Origin: Ignavibacteriota bacterium
GTDB taxonomy: Bacteria; Bacteroidota; Ignavibacteria; Tepidaquicellales; Tepidaquicellaceae
Direction: 5' to 3'
Length of the DNA stretch: 10,674 nt
NCBI GenBank assembly: GCA_003135995.1
Contig: PNBM01000241.1
Span: 10,629-21,302 of the forward strand
The notes beneath the pieces were generated by a model, which made no database searches, was not told the DNA's origin, and saw only the letters and a list, made by a program, of their open reading frames with translations. The translations under genes and the position numbers were made by a program. This document shows, piece after piece, positions 1 to 5,467 of the stretch (within the stretch, counting starts at the first letter, position 1; each line of letters starts with the position of its first letter).

Positions 1-340
1 TCTAAGAAGTAAAATTCTAAATTTTGATAGAGAACATTTCTTAGTCATGAGTTTTGATGTCAGAAATAAATTAATCTCTATTGATGAAGTTTCATCCGGT
101 ACGCTAACCGCCAGCCTGGTACACCCAAGAGAAACTTTTGAATCGGCTATTAGAAATCACGCGGCACAGATAATTGTCGGGCATAACCATCCCTCTCATG
201 ATGCTGAACCATCTGAAGATGATATTAAAATAACCAAACGTCTATATGATGCTGGTAAAATAATGGGTATTGAATTAATAGACCATATTATAGTCACGAA
301 AACCGAATATACGTCATTAAAAAATAAAGGAATAATCTAA
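1..340 (+). CDS. radC: RadC-like JAB/MPN-domain protein, 5' end cut off by the window
   Basis: This is the C-terminal JAB (JAMM) domain of a RadC-family protein. The metal-binding motif is complete: GHNHPSHDAEPSEDD gives H-x-H, seven residues, S, two residues, D. It is followed by the family's typical 'T-K-R-L-Y-D-A-G-K-I-M-G-I-E-L-I-D-H-I-I-V' tail. The ATG at 47 is not the real start: the same frame is open back to base 2 and reads LRSKILNFDREHFLVM, which fits the part of RadC just upstream, including a Glu in the position of the JAMM glutamate. The gene therefore begins outside the window. RadC-like proteins are common on mobile elements, where their role is not established; a DNA-repair role is doubtful. 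The stop at 338-340 lies directly against the ribosome site of the next gene, so the two are probably co-transcribed. Confidence 0.88.
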   Translation, partial: LRSKILNFDREHFLVMSFDVRNKLISIDEVSSGTLTASLVHPRETFESAIRNHAAQIIVGHNHPSHDAEPSEDDIKITKRLYDAGKIMGIELIDHIIVTKTEYTSLKNKGII

Positions 341-350
341 GGAGGTAATA

Positions 351-584
351 ATGAGAAATAATAAAATAAAAGTAGATTTAGTCCCAATCATTAATAATAA
401 ATTTAAATTTGAAGAAAAAATCATGTCTAAATTTGTTGAAGAAATATTGAAAACTCAATTAATAAACGATGATGATGAACCCGAATATTGTTGTAGTAAC
501 TGTAGAATGCAAGTAGAGGTAGCTGATGGTGTTACTGGATATTGTGAACATTGTGAAAGCGTTGTGTTCGTTGAAAGAGTATAG
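351..584 (+). CDS. small zinc-ribbon protein (77 aa), function unknown
   Basis: This short acidic-to-neutral protein has a C-terminal zinc ribbon: C-C-S-N-C, a 12-residue beta segment, then C-E-H-C, i.e. two CxxC knuckles able to hold one zinc. The N-terminal 45 residues are charged and have no recognisable domain. The ATG at 351 is well supported by AAGGAGGT at 339-346, one of the best ribosome sites in the window. A second in-frame ATG at 423 has no such site. The gene starts 10 bases after the RadC-like stop and is followed by a terminator at 601, so these two genes form the end of one operon. Small zinc ribbons next to RadC-like genes on mobile elements may bind nucleic acid or protein partners; nothing in the sequence says which. 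Confidence 0.75.
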   Translation: MRNNKIKVDLVPIINNKFKFEEKIMSKFVEEILKTQLINDDDEPEYCCSNCRMQVEVADGVTGYCEHCESVVFVERV

Positions 585-600
585 TTCTTTTTAAGAAATT

Positions 601-628
601 AAAGCTATCTTTTATAAGGTAGCTTTTT
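601..628 (+). terminator. intrinsic terminator after the zinc-ribbon gene
   Basis: AAAGCTATC (601-609) pairs with GGTAGCTTT (618-626) with one U-G pair and an 8-base loop. The stem runs directly into a short T tract (624-628). It lies 16 bases after the stop codon of the zinc-ribbon gene and closes the RadC-like operon. Confidence 0.8.
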
Positions 629-647
629 AAATTGTCAAGATGTAATC

Positions 648-656
648 TGTGGATAA
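648..656 (-). promoter_or_regulatory. DnaA-box match
   Basis: The plus strand reads TGTGGATAA, so the minus strand reads TTATCCACA, a perfect match to the consensus TTATNCACA. I saw no other exact copy in the window. A 9-mer of this kind can occur by chance, but its place in the only long gene-free stretch of the first 4.6 kb, beside repeats and a replication-type gene, makes it worth noting. Confidence 0.5.
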
Positions 657-709
657 ATACTTATTACCCAAAGCCTACCCGCTAGCCTAACATATACTCT
701 CACTTGCTT

Positions 710-736
710 GTCAAGGTCGCTATCGCTATCCTTGAC
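710..736. repeat. inverted repeat with 13-base spacer
   Basis: GTCAAGG (710-716) and CCTTGAC (730-736) are perfect inverted copies. The spacer TCGCTATCGCTAT holds a tandem GCTATC. No T tract follows on the plus strand, so this is not a normal terminator there. Its GC content is higher than the surroundings. It may be a protein-binding site or an oriT-type hairpin. Confidence 0.5.
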
Positions 737-774
737 CAGCGTTCGAGATATAAAGCTACGCCATAAGGTGATGA

Positions 775-874
775 CCGTATAAATATCCTAAGTTTATTAA
801 GAATATATCTTTATTACAGAATAACCGTATAGCATACTATTGTTTTTATTATTATTTTATACGTGTCCCGTATA
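775..874 (+). repeat. three CCGTATA repeats (iteron-like)
   Basis: CCGTATA occurs at 775-781, 825-831 and 868-874, always on the same strand and at spacings of 50 and 43 bases. The first two share the longer form ACCGTATA. The third is half of the inverted repeat at 855-877. These could be binding sites for an initiator or repressor. They are short and irregularly spaced, so the iteron reading is tentative. Confidence 0.4.
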
Positions 875-877
875 AAA
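855..877. promoter_or_regulatory. 9-bp inverted repeat before the 893 operon, possible operator
   Basis: TTTTATACG (855-863) and CGTATAAAA (869-877) are perfect inverted copies around the 5-base centre TGTCC. The element ends 15 bases before the TTG start at 893. It therefore sits where an operator or translation-blocking hairpin for the operon would be. The half-site occurs again at 4879-4887. Confidence 0.5.
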
Positions 878-892
878 ATTTAATATTAAATT

Positions 893-1549
893 TTGATAGT
901 AGAATCTAAAAAAATCGTCAAAATTGACGAATTAGCTTATTTAGTACCTCGAAACGCAGGAGCTACCTTTAGTCAACTATGGCACATATTTTATTATACA
1001 CGCCTTTTTAAGTATGTTAAGTACAATCATTACGCTCAGATTAAAACAAGTTTTAATAAAATTTGTACTTACGATAAATTAAAAGATCTATGTAATTTAG
1101 GCTATTTTAAAAGCCCGCAAGAAGGGGTTTATTGTGCGACCGATAAAGTTTTACCGATCTTAAAAGAAGCTGGATTTATTATAGAAACTTTACCGGCTGA
1201 ACCAATTGGCAAAGGTGATATTAATGAACTTAACAATACAAAAGTTTTTATTTCATTGATGAAGCAACAGTATTTTTATACTTTTTTATATCCTAATTTC
1301 GGTTATTTGATACCTGATGCTTTAATGGTTTTATTAGATAAAGAAAATAGAAAATATAAACTAACTTTTATCGAAGTGGAAGCAGAAAAACCTGACTGGG
1401 AAATTTATATTGAAAACAAAAAAAATAATTATTTAAAATTAGCTAAAGATATCCGGTTTTACGAAGAGTGGAAAAAGTATTGCGAACTTTTAAAATTACC
1501 AAAGCCTGATTTTAATATTAAATTTAATTATAAAATTTACAAATTATAA
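893..1549 (+). CDS. replication-relaxation-family-like protein (winged helix plus nuclease-fold-like domain)
   Basis: The N-terminal half (about 30-95) looks like a winged-helix DNA-binding region: helices around SFNKICTYDKLKDLCNLGYF, then a strand pair. The C-terminal half has the pattern P141-D142, then F-I-E161-V-E163, then K176/K177 and Y180. This resembles the restriction-endonuclease-like core of replication-relaxation (Replic_Relax) proteins found on conjugative plasmids and integrative elements of Gram-positive bacteria. Such proteins are implicated in plasmid replication or mobilisation; their exact reaction is not settled. An in-frame TAA at 887-889 leaves TTG at 893 as the only ordinary start, with no Shine-Dalgarno. 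It is the first gene of a four-gene operon and its stop touches the next ATG. The family call rests on layout and motifs only. Confidence 0.6.
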   Translation: MIVESKKIVKIDELAYLVPRNAGATFSQLWHIFYYTRLFKYVKYNHYAQIKTSFNKICTYDKLKDLCNLGYFKSPQEGVYCATDKVLPILKEAGFIIETLPAEPIGKGDINELNNTKVFISLMKQQYFYTFLYPNFGYLIPDALMVLLDKENRKYKLTFIEVEAEKPDWEIYIENKKNNYLKLAKDIRFYEEWKKYCELLKLPKPDFNIKFNYKIYKL

Positions 1550-2368
1550 ATGAATTACTTCAATGAAGAATATTCGATAGGTAAAAAAGTTTTATATTCT
1601 TTTTTAGGAATGATTTTTTTATTGTCGCTATTATTTCAGATACATTTATTTAAGGTTCTTAACGAAGTTGTATCTGGTTTGAAAAAAGTTATTTATCTTT
1701 TTGTTATCTGTATTGTTTTTATAGTTTTATTATTAACCGTCTTTCATTTTTTTGTAATTCTAATTGCTGTTTTTCGTTTATTATTTGATTTATTGTTAAG
1801 CTTTTTTGAATATGTAAGAAATATCAAAATACATTACCGGCATTTTATTAACACTTTGGCTTTAATTTGGAATAATAGAAATAAATTTCCTTATTCTATT
1901 TTTGGAGGGTTCTATTTTTATTTAAGATTAAGAACTAAAGTACTTGGTTTTTTATTCCTTTTTGCATTTTGTTTTTTAATATTTGTTAAGTGTTATGATT
2001 ATAACAAGAATTATCATAGAACATATTGGAAAGTGGAATTTTTTCCTGGACAAGATAACGGAAGATATACTTTTTTACCAAATAAATATTATACAATTCA
2101 TGCTGAAGATAGGGTAAGTGATGTAATTATTAATAAAATATTATATGAGATTGATTATCGTAATCCTTTACCTCGAACTTGGAATATAATTTATAGTGAT
2201 ACAGCTACTTTTTGTTTAGGTTTATATTATGATCCAGTTAAAAATGCTTATTCGGCTCAATCATTTGAAATTTGGGAAGATAAAAAGGATGGTCCAACTT
2301 TAGATACAAATTATTTTATGACACTTTTGCCATTAAAAACTAATTTTTCTAAATATCTTAAAAAATAA
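1550..2368 (+). CDS. multi-pass membrane protein, unknown function
   Basis: I do not recognise a family. The N-terminal half is strongly hydrophobic: a segment at about 14-34, a long stretch at about 45-80 that could hold one or two passes, and another at about 129-147. After that comes a soluble region of about 120 residues (WKVEFFPGQDNGRYTFLPNK and onward), rich in Tyr and Asp, probably beta-structured. The ATG follows the previous stop with no gap (TAA then ATG) and has no ribosome site, so translation is probably coupled. Its stop overlaps the next ATG by one base (TAATG). Its place between a relaxation-type protein and a coupling ATPase suggests a membrane partner of the transfer apparatus, which is inference. 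Confidence 0.7.
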   Translation: MNYFNEEYSIGKKVLYSFLGMIFLLSLLFQIHLFKVLNEVVSGLKKVIYLFVICIVFIVLLLTVFHFFVILIAVFRLLFDLLLSFFEYVRNIKIHYRHFINTLALIWNNRNKFPYSIFGGFYFYLRLRTKVLGFLFLFAFCFLIFVKCYDYNKNYHRTYWKVEFFPGQDNGRYTFLPNKYYTIHAEDRVSDVIINKILYEIDYRNPLPRTWNIIYSDTATFCLGLYYDPVKNAYSAQSFEIWEDKKDGPTLDTNYFMTLLPLKTNFSKYLKK

Positions 2369-3450
2369 TGGGTAAATTTATTTTATTTGTAGGTGGTGTT
2401 ATATTCATTTTTTATATTACTATTGGTGTATTTTTTGTTGCTGAAATATCATGGATAGATACCTCTTTTTTTGTTAAAGATCATTTCTGGTTATGGTCTT
2501 TATTAATTTGCGGTTCTTTGGCTTTACTTTTCTTTTATGCTTCAGGTAAATCATATAAAGACTTAAAAATAAACGAATCATTTTTTTCTCAAGCAATGAT
2601 TGAAAATAAAATATCTTTTCAAAATAATAATTCTATTCCATCAAAAAATAAAGGAGGTTCTCATATGTCTATAATTAAAAAAGAAAATGAAGAAATCACA
2701 GAATTTGATTTATCTAAATTAACCATGGAATCATTGGTCAAAAAAATGGCTTTTGAAATGACCAAACCTGGTCCGGTGTTTTTTAAAGGTTGGGGAAATA
2801 ATAGGCTCAGATTAGATGTTGAACGGGTACAAATCATAAAAAATTATATTGATTCTATCCGGGATACAGGTGAATCATTAATGCAACTTCAATCTGATGC
2901 TATTTTGAGTTATTCTAAGATTAAAGCTCTTACGGAAATAAAGCGAACTGAACTTAAAAAGCAATTACATACTTCTTTAAAAGAACTTAATTTTATAGAT
3001 AAAGAATTTGAACACAAAATTGAATTAATGAGATTGGAAAGAGAAAATATCGCCGAAGATATTAAATTTAAGCGTGCCCAACGTGAAAAAATAGAAACTG
3101 AAAATATAGTAACGCATCTTAAAGCTGAAGCAGAATATAAGTTGATCATTGCTAAAAGTAAAAAAGAAAAGCAGATTGCTTATATATTGGCAGAAGCGGT
3201 TAAATCTTATAAAGATTTACCGAATGTTTTAAAATCTTATGTGGCTGTACAATTAGGGAGTGATAATTCTCAAAACCCAAGTGTTGATATGGAATTACAA
3301 GATCAATTAAAAGACTATGTAATTAGAAAACATAAAGCCGAAACTGAAATGTTGGAATACAAGGCCGATGAGAATAAAGCTTTAACAGATACTACGAAAG
3401 TAAAATTGGAAAGAGAAAAGAAAAAATATTTAAAAAATGACAACTTATAA
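2368..3450 (+). CDS. membrane-anchored coiled-coil protein with possible second internal start
   Basis: Two transmembrane segments lie at the N-terminus (about 4-26 and 40-57), followed by a polar linker up to residue 99. From residue 100 the protein is soluble and mostly helical. A conserved-looking patch, 'FEMTKPGPVFFKGWGNNRLRL', precedes about 200 residues dense in Lys, Glu, Leu and Ile with few prolines, i.e. a long coiled coil. No family recognised. The ATG at 2368 overlaps the previous stop and lacks a ribosome site. Inside the gene, AAGGAGGT at 2651-2658 lies six bases before an in-frame ATG at 2665 (Met100), which would give a 261-residue soluble form. The 3' end overlaps the ATPase gene by 14 bases. 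It may anchor or assemble the ATPase, whose own sequence lacks a membrane segment. Confidence 0.75.
   Translation: MGKFILFVGGVIFIFYITIGVFFVAEISWIDTSFFVKDHFWLWSLLICGSLALLFFYASGKSYKDLKINESFFSQAMIENKISFQNNNSIPSKNKGGSHMSIIKKENEEITEFDLSKLTMESLVKKMAFEMTKPGPVFFKGWGNNRLRLDVERVQIIKNYIDSIRDTGESLMQLQSDAILSYSKIKALTEIKRTELKKQLHTSLKELNFIDKEFEHKIELMRLERENIAEDIKFKRAQREKIETENIVTHLKAEAEYKLIIAKSKKEKQIAYILAEAVKSYKDLPNVLKSYVAVQLGSDNSQNPSVDMELQDQLKDYVIRKHKAETEMLEYKADENKALTDTTKVKLEREKKKYLKNDNL
2651..2667 (+). promoter_or_regulatory. internal Shine-Dalgarno and in-frame ATG (Met100)
   Basis: AAGGAGGT (2651-2658), then a six-base spacer, then ATG at 2665, in frame with the gene starting at 2368. It is the strongest ribosome site in the whole 893-4681 operon; the other starts there have none or a weak one. 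It falls exactly at the border between the membrane/linker part and the soluble coiled-coil part. Confidence 0.65.
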
Positions 3451-4681
3451 TCTTAGTTTTGGTTTTTTAGCAGGAGATTTAAAACAGGAATTACCGGAAT
3501 TTTGGGACATTAAAGATAGATTTGAACATTCCTATCTTGTAGGCAAAACCGGTATGGGAAAATCATCCCTTCTTGAACACATGGCCTCTTATGATATAGA
3601 CCAAAACCTAGCCGTTATTTTTATTGATCCCAAAGGAGAAAGTTGTAAAAAGCTTTATCATCTAACCAAAGACAAATCCCGGATTCTTTATATTTCTATT
3701 GAAAGCCCGACCGTTATTAATCCTTTAAATAAAGAAGGATATAGAATAGATAATCTTATTCAAGAGTTTATTCAGATACTTGATGTTTTAATAACCTTAA
3801 CAGCATCTAACCCGGAAAGTACGGTGTTAATGAGAGAAATCATTAACCGGGCTATGCATTCAATTACCAGAGAGCAAGATAAGAATCTTGATTACTTAAC
3901 TAAATTTCTTCTCTATAGTGATGTCCGAAGCCAATTAAAAAATACCTTGCCAGCAGGTAGTGACTTAAGAAAATATTGGGAGGAGTTTGATGGTATCAAA
4001 GGTAAAATTCCCAGGAATAACCAAAAAATAGAATGTGCCCAAAGATTAGCTTCACGTTTAATCGAAATTTCTACTGGAGAGATGAAAAATTTCGTTATTG
4101 GGAAAAATGAATTAAACATTTCTAATATTGTAGAAAAAAATAAAGTAGTTTTAGTTGATACTTCTCGTATGAATCGTAATAGCCGTATTTATTTAACTAA
4201 CCTTATTGTGTATGCTGTACTTTCTTATTGCGAATTTGCTGATAAAAAAAATAATCCCCTGATGGTCTATGTTGACGAATTTCAAATAGTGGTTAGTAGT
4301 TTATTTTCCGAACTGTTAGCTAGAAGCAGAAGCTCTAAAGTCGGTTTTACATTATCACATCAAAACTTTCAACAGATTCCTAAAACTATTTTAGGCTCTA
4401 TTTTTGGTAATGTTGGTACTTCAATTTGTTTTAGGTGTGGTGATGAAGAAGCCAGAAGATTTGCACCAATCTTTAATATTAAATCGAATGAATTATTTAA
4501 TCTTCCTAAATACCAAGCCTGGGTGAGAATTGGTACAAATAATACTTTAATTGAAACATACCCTCCAAAATTAACTGACGTACCAGCAATAGATATTCCA
4601 AAAATTGAGCTAACACAAGCCAAAATTCCGTTTACGCAAGAAGATTTTAACTTCCTAGGTGATAAATGGATAAATTTTTGA
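3437..4681 (+). CDS. VirD4/TraD-type coupling ATPase, minimal form without membrane anchor
   Basis: This is a P-loop ATPase of the type IV coupling protein group, which delivers DNA-protein complexes to a type IV secretion channel. Walker A is GKTGMGKS (36-43). It is followed by 'IFIDPKGES', typical of this group. Walker B is LMVYVDEFQ (275-283, Asp280-Glu281), then 'LLARSRSSKVGFTLSHQNFQQIP' with Gln309 in the position of the TraD/VirD4 glutamine motif. At 414 residues it is shorter than the usual 500-700: it starts almost at the ATPase core, with neither the N-terminal membrane segments nor an obvious all-alpha domain, although part of the latter may lie at about 110-200. The gene overlaps the preceding membrane/coiled-coil gene by 14 bases, so the anchor may be supplied by that partner. 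The stop is TGA, which also forms part of the next promoter. Confidence 0.88.
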   Translation: MTTYNLSFGFLAGDLKQELPEFWDIKDRFEHSYLVGKTGMGKSSLLEHMASYDIDQNLAVIFIDPKGESCKKLYHLTKDKSRILYISIESPTVINPLNKEGYRIDNLIQEFIQILDVLITLTASNPESTVLMREIINRAMHSITREQDKNLDYLTKFLLYSDVRSQLKNTLPAGSDLRKYWEEFDGIKGKIPRNNQKIECAQRLASRLIEISTGEMKNFVIGKNELNISNIVEKNKVVLVDTSRMNRNSRIYLTNLIVYAVLSYCEFADKKNNPLMVYVDEFQIVVSSLFSELLARSRSSKVGFTLSHQNFQQIPKTILGSIFGNVGTSICFRCGDEEARRFAPIFNIKSNELFNLPKYQAWVRIGTNNTLIETYPPKLTDVPAIDIPKIELTQAKIPFTQEDFNFLGDKWINF

Positions 4682-4687
4682 TATAAT
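4679..4687 (+). promoter_or_regulatory. extended -10 promoter overlapping the ATPase stop codon
   Basis: TGATATAAT gives a perfect TGn extended -10 plus consensus TATAAT. The TGA is also the stop codon of the coupling ATPase gene. No clear -35 is visible, as is usual for extended -10 promoters. Transcription would begin near 4694, at the 5' edge of the structured RNA. Confidence 0.65.
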
Positions 4688-4693
4688 AGTCTG

Positions 4694-4945
4694 AGTAAGC
4701 CGTGGTAAATGGGCAAAAGTCTATTTGTTAATGGTTATTGTTATCTATATCCAATCGTCCGGCTCGTTAGACACACCATCTAATAGAGTGGGTAACGGTA
4801 ATCCGTTTAGTTAGAGAAGATATAGAGACGACCTCAGTAATCATTGATCTGATATAAGAGTCAGGTCGTAAAACAAACTTTTATACGGATTTGCAACTTG
4901 TTATTAAAATTGCAAAGGGGTTAGTACTAAACTGACCCTTTTGTT
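4694..4945 (+). ncRNA. candidate structured non-coding RNA, about 250 nt, family not recognised
   Basis: The region has no coding frame worth naming but many long-range complements. P1: CCGT (4700-4703) with ACGG (4885-4888), AAAAG (4715-4719) with CTTTT (4878-4882), and TTTGTT (4724-4729) with AACAAA (4872-4877). Inside P1, P2 is TCTATATC (4744-4751) with GATATAGA (4819-4826), capped by TTAGA/TCTAA (4767-4771/4779-4783) and ACGG/CCGT (4795-4798/4803-4806). P3 is ACGACCT (4828-4834) with AGGTCGT (4863-4869). P1, P2 and P3 form a three-way junction, one base separating P2 from P3. A hairpin TTTGCAA/TTGCAAA (4890-4896/4910-4916) and a terminator follow. It has its own promoter at 4679. I do not recognise it as RNase P RNA, tmRNA, SRP RNA or a known riboswitch. 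It could act in trans or control the downstream genes. Confidence 0.6.
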
Positions 4946-4952
4946 TTTTTTT
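4914..4952 (+). terminator. intrinsic terminator of the structured RNA
   Basis: AAAGGG, a bulged G and TTAGT (4914-4925) pair with ACTGACCCTTT (4931-4941) over the loop ACTAA, and a nine-base T run follows (4944-4952). Its first bases overlap the preceding TTTGCAA/TTGCAAA hairpin, so the two compete. The T run leads straight into the next extended -10. Confidence 0.8.
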
Positions 4953-4953
4953 A

Positions 4954-4962
4954 TGATATACT
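4954..4962 (+). promoter_or_regulatory. extended -10 promoter for the interrupted small gene
   Basis: TGATATACT is an extended -10 (TGn plus TATACT). It directly follows the T run of the upstream terminator. The junction from CTTTTG and the T run to TATACTAA closely resembles the one at 5418-5440, so the same terminator-to-promoter arrangement is used twice. Confidence 0.55.
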
Positions 4963-5013
4963 AAGTAAGTACATACTTATATTTTAAATTATAATTAGTA
5001 TCTAATTTAAAAT
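4962..5013. repeat. two inverted repeats in the leader of the interrupted gene
   Basis: TAAGTA/TACTTA (4962-4967/4974-4979) overlaps the expected transcription start. ATTTTAAATTA/TAATTTAAAAT (4981-4991/5003-5013) is a perfect 11-bp inverted repeat ending two bases before the ATG at 5016. The first could be an operator; the second could fold in RNA and mask the start. Both are AT-only or nearly so, which raises the chance of coincidence. Confidence 0.45.
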
Positions 5014-5015
5014 TT

Positions 5016-5333
5016 ATGAAAGAGTATATTTCTATAAATTCTAAGGAAAAAATAAAAGACAGCAAATCTTATTTAAATAAGGCAGTGAAAGATCTTTTGG
5101 CAATTCAAATAGAACGAATGAAAGTTAGAGAAAATAATATTTTCTTGAAAAATGTTGATAAGTATTATGATTATTTGCCGACTGATTTTTAAGATCGTCT
5201 TTCTATTTATTTTGACAATAATCTTGATCAAGATTCTCGTTTGGGGCGAGAACTAGATAAAGAATTAAAAGATATTATTAAGAAAAAAGATGATAAAGCC
5301 GTTTTAGCTGATTATGAAATTATTGATGGCTAG
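5016..5333 (+). pseudogene. small charged protein gene interrupted by an in-frame TAA
   Basis: From ATG at 5016 the frame codes 58 residues (MKEYISINSKEKIKDSKSYL and onward, rich in Lys, Glu and Ile) and stops at TAA 5190-5192. The same frame then continues for 46 coding-looking residues (DRLSIYFDNNLDQDSRLGRE, then a Lys/Asp/Glu-rich helix) to TAG at 5331-5333. A single substitution, for example from CAA, AAA or GAA, would join the parts into one protein of about 105 residues, mostly helical and soluble. After the TAG the frame runs 14 more codons to TAA 5376-5378. No family recognised; small antitoxin-like or DNA-binding proteins have this make-up. Reading it as a decayed gene is favoured over recoding, because neighbouring genes use TAA, TAG and TGA as normal stops. 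The 58-residue product alone may still be made. Confidence 0.5.
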
Positions 5334-5404
5334 AGATCAGAATTTTTATCTATTTCTGATAAATTACTTTACTCTTAATTCTTCAATAAAGTTGTAATGT
5401 TATA

Positions 5405-5429
5405 AAAAGATTCTGATTCTTTTGTTTTT
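5405..5429 (+). terminator. weak AT-rich terminator before the primase-like gene
   Basis: AAAAGA (5405-5410) pairs with TCTTTT (5418-5423) over the loop TTCTGAT, followed by G and five Ts. The stem is short and weak. A longer competing pairing, ATCAGAAT (5336-5343) with ATTCTGAT (5410-5417), is possible. I support it mainly because the same order, terminator then extended -10, occurs at 4914-4962. Confidence 0.35.
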
Positions 5430-5430
5430 A

Positions 5431-5439
5431 TGTTATACT
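5431..5439 (+). promoter_or_regulatory. extended -10 promoter of the primase-like gene
   Basis: TGTTATACT is an extended -10 (TGn plus TATACT). Transcription would start near 5446, and the ribosome site AGAAAGGAG (5451-5459) follows at once, giving a leader of only about 20 bases. Confidence 0.6.
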
Positions 5440-5467
5440 AAAAATAAAACAGAAAGGAGTTAGCACT

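Larger units (their letters stand above)
632..892. other. gene-free region, candidate replication origin or transfer origin
   Basis: No convincing gene is present on either strand. The stretch holds an exact match to the strict DnaA-box consensus on the minus strand (648-656), an inverted repeat GTCAAGG/CCTTGAC (710-736), an AT-rich segment (about 779-822), three copies of CCGTATA (775, 825, 868) and a 9-bp inverted repeat (855-877). It lies just before a gene for a replication-relaxation-type protein. This combination is what an origin of a plasmid or integrative element often looks like. A single DnaA box and three short repeats 43-50 bases apart are suggestive, not proof. The inverted repeat at 710-736 could equally belong to an oriT. 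Confidence 0.4.

Noticed and set aside
18..899. 13-base direct repeat TAAATTTTGATAG at 18-30 and 887-899, as possible element ends.
   Set aside because: In 10 kb of AT-rich DNA a few such matches are expected by chance, and the first copy lies within the RadC-like coding frame.
4744..4840. Group I intron, because AAGATATAG resembles the conserved S element.
   Set aside because: That stretch pairs perfectly with TCTATATC upstream instead, no matching R element or exon context is visible, and the RNA has its own promoter and terminator.
5016..5378. Alternative genetic code with TAA/TAG read as an amino acid.
   Set aside because: Neighbouring intact genes end properly at TAA (340, 1549, 6277), TAG (584) and TGA (4681), with terminators or starts right after them.
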